From positions 3,782,501-3,846,500 of the forward strand of contig NZ_JAAQRC020000001.1 in NCBI RefSeq assembly GCF_019216885.1: a DNA stretch of 64,000 nucleotides, in the 5' to 3' direction. Positions 60,130-64,000 of this stretch are shown piece after piece; position 1 is the stretch's first letter, and each line of letters begins with the position of its first letter. Made by a program: the position numbers and the translations under genes. Source of the stretch: Methylobacterium sp. SyP6R (GTDB lineage: Bacteria; Pseudomonadota; Alphaproteobacteria; Rhizobiales; Beijerinckiaceae). The notes beneath the pieces were generated by a model. It was given only the letters and a program-made list of their open reading frames with translations. It was not told where the DNA came from and searched no databases.

Positions 60130-61461
60130 ATGAACGCCCATCCGCCGCGCCTCAACCGCCCGAGCCTCGACGCCTACTGGATGCCGTTCACGGCCAACCG
60201 CCAGTTCAAGGCGGCGCCGCGCCTGCTCGTGGCGGCCGAGGGCATGCACTACACGGCGGATGACGGGCGCACCGTCCTCGACGGCACCGCCGGCCTGTGG
60301 TGCGTCAATGCCGGGCACGGCCGCCGGCGCATCGCCGAGGCCGTCGAGCGCCAGCTCTCGACCCTCGACTACGCGCCCTCGTTCCAGATGGGCCACCCGA
60401 TCGCCTTCGAGTTCGCCGAGCGTCTCGCCGCCATCGCGCCGGCCGGCACGCTCGACCGGGTGTTCTTCACCGGCTCGGGCTCGGAATCGGTCGATACCGC
60501 GCTCAAGATCGCGCTCGCCTACCAGCGCGCCATCGGCCAGGGCACGCGGACCCGGGTGATCGGGCGCGAGCGCGGCTATCACGGCGTCGGCTTCGGCGGC
60601 ATCTCGGTCGGGGGGCTGGTCAACAACCGCCGGATGTTCCCGCTCCTGCCGGGCGTCGACCACCTGCGCCACACCCACGACCTGTCGCGCAACGCCTTCG
60701 TGCAGGGCCAGCCCGAGCACGGCGCCGATCTCGCCGACGACCTCGAGCGGCTGGTGGCGCTCCACGGCGCCGAGACCATCGCGGCGGTGATCGTCGAGCC
60801 GGTGGCGGGCTCCACCGGCGTGCTGGTGCCGCCGAAGGGCTACCTGGAGCGCCTGCGCGAGATCGCGACGAAGCACGGCATCCTGCTGATCTTCGACGAG
60901 GTCATCACCGGATTCGGCCGCCTCGGCGCGCCCTTCGCCACCGATTATTTCGGGGTCACCCCGGACCTCGTCACCACCGCCAAGGGGCTGACCAACGGCA
61001 CGATCCCGATGGGCGCGGTCTTCGCCACCCGGGCCGTCCACGACGCGCTGATGCACGGGCCGGAGGGCGCGATCGAGCTCTTCCACGGCTACACCTATTC
61101 GGGCCATCCGGTCGCCTGCGCGGCCGGCCTCGCCACCCTGGAGATCTACGAGGAGGAAGGCCTCCTCACCCGCACGAAGCAGGTCCAGGCGCAGTGGCAC
61201 GCGGCCATGCACGCGCTTCGCGACTGCCCGAACGTGATCGACATCCGCACCATCGGCCTCATCGCCGGCATCGAGCTGAAGTCCCGGGACGGGGCGCCGG
61301 GGGCCCGGGCCTACGACGTCTTCACCGATTGCTTCGAGAAGGGCCTGCTCATTCGCGTCACCGGCGACATCATCGCCCTGTCGCCGCCGCTGATCGCGGA
61401 AGCCGAGCACATCGACACCATGGCGTCGATGCTGGGCGACGCGCTGCGGCGGGCGGTGTGA
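60130..61461 (+). CDS. Omega-amino acid:pyruvate aminotransferase, class III PLP
   Basis: A 443-residue enzyme. The N-terminus (YWMPFTANRQFKAAPRLLVAAEG) is typical of beta-alanine:pyruvate transaminase. PLP sites: GSGSESVDTALKIA, D256 in IFDEVITGFGR and K285 in TTAKGLTNG (Schiff base). It moves the amino group of beta-alanine or related omega-amino compounds to pyruvate. The divergent XRE-cupin regulator fits catabolism of amines. Full length. Confidence 0.93.
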   Translation: MNAHPPRLNRPSLDAYWMPFTANRQFKAAPRLLVAAEGMHYTADDGRTVLDGTAGLWCVNAGHGRRRIAEAVERQLSTLDYAPSFQMGHPIAFEFAERLAAIAPAGTLDRVFFTGSGSESVDTALKIALAYQRAIGQGTRTRVIGRERGYHGVGFGGISVGGLVNNRRMFPLLPGVDHLRHTHDLSRNAFVQGQPEHGADLADDLERLVALHGAETIAAVIVEPVAGSTGVLVPPKGYLERLREIATKHGILLIFDEVITGFGRLGAPFATDYFGVTPDLVTTAKGLTNGTIPMGAVFATRAVHDALMHGPEGAIELFHGYTYSGHPVACAAGLATLEIYEEEGLLTRTKQVQAQWHAAMHALRDCPNVIDIRTIGLIAGIELKSRDGAPGARAYDVFTDCFEKGLLIRVTGDIIALSPPLIAEAEHIDTMASMLGDALRRAV

Positions 61462-61494
61462 GCGGCGGCTTTCCGCCCTATCCGCAGGGCAGTT

Positions 61495-61740
61495 CGGGAA
61501 AGAAAATGGCGCGGGATTCCGCCTCTCCCCGCGGGCGGGGAGAGGGCTGTGTCTCCGTTCAGGAGACGCAGCAAGCGGAGGCGAAGCCGGAGCGAGGGTG
61601 AGGGGGTGTTTCCGGAGGAGCCAAATCCGGCGCCTCCCCCTCACCCTCGCGGCGAACCTGCGGTTCGCTGCTCCCTGAGCCCCTTCGGAGCTCAGGCCTC
61701 TCCCCGCCCGCGGGGAGAGGGGAAACCAGCGCCTCGCCTT
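61495..61740. repeat. Compound inverted repeat, family C-type
   Basis: It starts GAAAATGGCGCGGGATTCC and the hairpin CCTCTCCCCGCGGGCGGGGA. A larger pair follows: GCGAGGGTGAGGGGGTGTTT at 61591 with the complement CCCCCTCACCCTCGC at 61637-61651. Then GCGAACCTGCGGTTCGC (61654-61670) and a last CTCTCCCCGCCCGCGGGGAG. The region fills the gap 61462-61788; no gene was seen. Confidence 0.75.
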
Positions 61741-61788
61741 TTATCGTTCATGGCGCGCTGGATGACTGTGCCACTGCGCTCTACCCCC

Positions 61789-63489
61789 TCACCCCTCCCG
61801 CCGCATGAAGTCGAAGTCGCAGCCTTCATCGGCCTGGGTGACGGTGTCGTGGAACAGGCGGGCATAGCCCCGCGCCGCCCAGTCGGGCCGCGTCGGCGCG
61901 TCGAGGGCGGCGGCCCGGGCCGCGAGTTTGGCCTCGTCCACCAGGAGGTCGATGCGCCGTCCCTCGACGTCGAGCCGGATGCGGTCGCCGGTGCGCACCA
62001 AGGCGAGGGGCCCGCCCACCGCCGATTCGGGCGTGACGTGCAGCACGATGGTGCCGAACGCCGTGCCGCTCATCCGGGCATCCGAGATCCGCACCATGTC
62101 CTTGACGCCGGCCCGCGCCAGCTTCTTCGGAATCGGCAGGTAGCCCGCCTCCGGCATGCCCGGCGCGCCCTTCGGCCCGGCATTGCGCAGGACCAGCACG
62201 TCGTCGGCCGACACGTCGAGATCGGGATCGTCGATCCGCGCCGCCATGTCGGGAATCGACTCGAACACCACGGCCCGCCCCTCGTGCTGGAGCAGGCGCG
62301 GCGTCGCCGCCGAATGCTTGATCAGCGCGCCGCGCGGGGCGAGGTTGCCGGTGAGCACCGCCATCGCGCCGACCGGCTTGATCGGCTGCTGAGGCGAGCG
62401 GATCACGGTCTGGCCCGGCACCTCCTCGGCCGCCGCCACCACGTCGCGCAAGGTGGCGCCGGTGATGGTCGGGGCGTCGAGGTCGATCAGGTCGCCGAGT
62501 TCGCGCAAGAGCTTCGGCACGCCGCCGGCATGGTGGAAATGCTCCATGTAATGGTCGCCGGACGGCTTGAGGTCGACCAGCACCGGCACCTCGCGGCCGA
62601 TCGCGTCGAGGCTCGCGAGGTCGAGGTCGATGCCGGCGCGGTTCGCCATGGCGGTGAGGTGGATCACCCCGTTGGTCGAGCCGCCGATCGCCTGCATGAC
62701 CACCTGCGCGTTGCGGATCGCGGCCCTGGTCATGATCTGGCTCGGGCGCGGGCCGCCGGTCTTCGCCATCGCGGCGGCGACGGCCCCACTCGCCTCGGCG
62801 AGGCGGATCCGCTCGGCGTGAGGGGCCGGAATCGTGCCTGACATCGGGAGCGCCAGCCCCATCGCCTCGATCATGCAGGCCATGGTCGAGGCGGTGCCCA
62901 TCACCATGCAGGTGCCGACCGACGGCGCGAGGCGCCCGTTGACGATCTCGATCTCCGGCTCGTCGATCTCGCCGGCCCGGTGCGCGCCCCAGAGGCGGCG
63001 GCAATCGGTGCAGGCGCCCAGAACCTCGCCGCGGTGATGGCCGACCACCATCGGGCCGACCGGAATCACCACGGTCGGCAGGTCGACGGAGGCCGCCGCC
63101 ATCACCTGCGCCGGCAGGGTCTTGTCGCAGCCGCCGATGACGATCACCGCATCCATCGGCTGGGCCCGGATCATCTCCTCGGTGTCCATCGCCATCAGGT
63201 TGCGCAGGTACATCGAGGTCGGGTGGGCGAAGCTCTCGTGGATCGAGATCGTCGGGAACACCATCGGCATCGCGCCGGCCAGCATCACCCCGCGCTTGGC
63301 CGCCTCAATCAGCTGCGCGGCGTTGCCGTGGCAGGGATTGTAGTCGGAGGCGGTGTTGGTGATGCCGACGATCGGCCGGTCGAGGGCGTCGTCGGAATAG
63401 CCCGCCGCCTTGATGAAGGCCTTGCGCAGGAACAGCGAGAAGCCCGCATCCCCGTAGCTGGTCAGTCCCTTGCGCAGCCCCTTGGCCAT
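61789..63489 (-). CDS. IlvD/Edd family dehydratase, sugar-acid type
   Basis: A 566-residue Fe-S dehydratase. Cluster Cys are C53 in YNPCHGN, C121 in GGCDKTLPA (K123 binds metal) and C194 in SVGTCMVMGTAST. QAIGGSTNGVIHLTA and ISDARMSGTAFGT are family signatures. The sequence is nearer to L-arabinonate/aldonate dehydratases than to biosynthetic IlvD, as judged by length and the neighbouring hydroxyacid dehydrogenase. A GGAGG lies 8 nt before the ATG. It removes water from a 2,3-dihydroxy acid to give a 2-keto-3-deoxy acid. Confidence 0.92.
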   Translation of the reverse strand: MAKGLRKGLTSYGDAGFSLFLRKAFIKAAGYSDDALDRPIVGITNTASDYNPCHGNAAQLIEAAKRGVMLAGAMPMVFPTISIHESFAHPTSMYLRNLMAMDTEEMIRAQPMDAVIVIGGCDKTLPAQVMAAASVDLPTVVIPVGPMVVGHHRGEVLGACTDCRRLWGAHRAGEIDEPEIEIVNGRLAPSVGTCMVMGTASTMACMIEAMGLALPMSGTIPAPHAERIRLAEASGAVAAAMAKTGGPRPSQIMTRAAIRNAQVVMQAIGGSTNGVIHLTAMANRAGIDLDLASLDAIGREVPVLVDLKPSGDHYMEHFHHAGGVPKLLRELGDLIDLDAPTITGATLRDVVAAAEEVPGQTVIRSPQQPIKPVGAMAVLTGNLAPRGALIKHSAATPRLLQHEGRAVVFESIPDMAARIDDPDLDVSADDVLVLRNAGPKGAPGMPEAGYLPIPKKLARAGVKDMVRISDARMSGTAFGTIVLHVTPESAVGGPLALVRTGDRIRLDVEGRRIDLLVDEAKLAARAAALDAPTRPDWAARGYARLFHDTVTQADEGCDFDFMRREG

Positions 63490-63613
63490 AGTGGTCGTCC
63501 TCCCGGTTTGGTCGTTGCGGTCGGTTCTACGGCCGGGGGGAGGCGTGTCAACGAAGCCTCCGCGACGGCAGGCGGCGGATCTTTCGAGAGGTGTCGATCC
63601 GGAATCGCGGCGC

Positions 63614-64000
63614 TCAACGCCCGCGCCGCGACCAGCTCTCCGCGTTCACGGCGCCCCGCGGCACCTCGCCGGCCAGGATGGCCCGGACCTGCGCCACCGT
63701 GTCGAAGGCCTGCGCCTCGATCGCCGGCGGCGTGAGCCCGCCGATATGCGGGGTGGCGACGACGTTCGGCAGCCGGGCGAGGTCGGGCGAGGGCATCTGG
63801 TCGGGCGCGCGCCCGACATCCATCGCCGCGCCGGCGATCCGGCCCTCGGTGAGCGCCACGGCGAGCGCCGCCTCGTCGACGAGATTGCCGCGGGACAGGT
63901 TGATGAACACCGCGTCCCGGCGCATCCGCCCGAGAGCCGCCGCATCGATCAGGTTCTCGGTCTCCGCATTGGCGACCGCCAGGCATACGACGAAATCCGC
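63614..64000 (-). CDS. D-isomer 2-hydroxyacid dehydrogenase, N-terminal part outside the window
   Basis: The last 128 residues of the enzyme. Family segments: VCLAVANAETENLIDA, MRRDAVFINLSRGNLVDEAAL, and VVATPHIGGLTPPAIEAQAF, with the catalytic His in HIGG. The segment that usually reads DVFxxEP is DVGRAPDQMP, so the catalytic Glu position is altered. It is upstream of the dehydratase on the same strand (124 bp), which suggests one sugar-acid or hydroxyacid pathway. The reading frame is open to the window edge. Confidence 0.9.
   Translation of the reverse strand, partial: ADFVVCLAVANAETENLIDAAALGRMRRDAVFINLSRGNLVDEAALAVALTEGRIAGAAMDVGRAPDQMPSPDLARLPNVVATPHIGGLTPPAIEAQAFDTVAQVRAILAGEVPRGAVNAESWSRRGR

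Overview
The window is GC-rich chromosomal DNA from an alphaproteobacterium, most likely Methylobacterium or a close relative in the Hyphomicrobiales. The basis is mixed: a cellulose operon with the rhizobial-type accessory genes bcsN and bcsS, PleC/HWE-type kinases, a GcrA-like domain, a CcmIEFH cluster, a LysR-phosphoribulokinase cluster with no RuBisCO gene beside it, and many long palindromic intergenic repeats. The genus is an inference; a 16S comparison would settle it.

Region by region. 1-1431: the 5' part of a 16S rRNA gene (minus strand) with leader, boxA and promoter. 1479-15879: a minus-strand run of a hybrid histidine kinase, the cellulose operon bcsS-bcsA-bcsB-bcsZ-TPR gene-bcsN with overlapping or near-overlapping ends, and a REC/Hpt protein. 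A divergent PilZ gene follows. 17145-23768: a GT21-like glycosyltransferase, an S9 oligopeptidase, an L,D-transpeptidase, an S49 peptidase and small secreted or membrane proteins. 24415-31393: an HD-GYP response regulator, a CbbR-like LysR regulator divergent from an FBPase-like gene and phosphoribulokinase, then two histidine kinases. 31641-39252: a two-subunit molybdenum hydroxylase, a UDG-family protein, pyrF, DUF1330, a GST, a small membrane protein and an SLC13-type permease. 39253-41027: an AT-rich island with a CPBP-type membrane protease and an unrecognised Gly/Tyr-rich ORF. 41028-46611: ccmI-ccmE-ccmF-ccmH and a P1-family peptidase. 47062-48232: a complete IS630-family element. 48333-58476: a phytase-like autotransporter, crcB, a SelT/W/H-type protein, an HWE kinase, a CHASE3 cyclase, a GcrA-like protein and a PiT transporter. 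58647-64000: a GntR regulator, an XRE-cupin regulator divergent from an omega-aminotransferase, an IlvD/Edd dehydratase and a truncated 2-hydroxyacid dehydrogenase.

Functional themes. Cellulose export and second-messenger signalling dominate the first 16 kb; the PilZ motif of BcsA is degenerate whereas the nearby stand-alone PilZ protein keeps it. The LysR/FBPase-like/PRK cluster resembles a ribulose-bisphosphate signalling module more than a Calvin cycle operon. The ccm genes form the haem-ligation half of cytochrome c maturation. The last 5 kb looks like regulated catabolism of sugar acids and amines.

At least four families of inverted-repeat elements occupy most of the larger intergenic gaps, and one copy has been split by the IS630 insertion. 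No tRNA gene, CRISPR array or prophage was seen.
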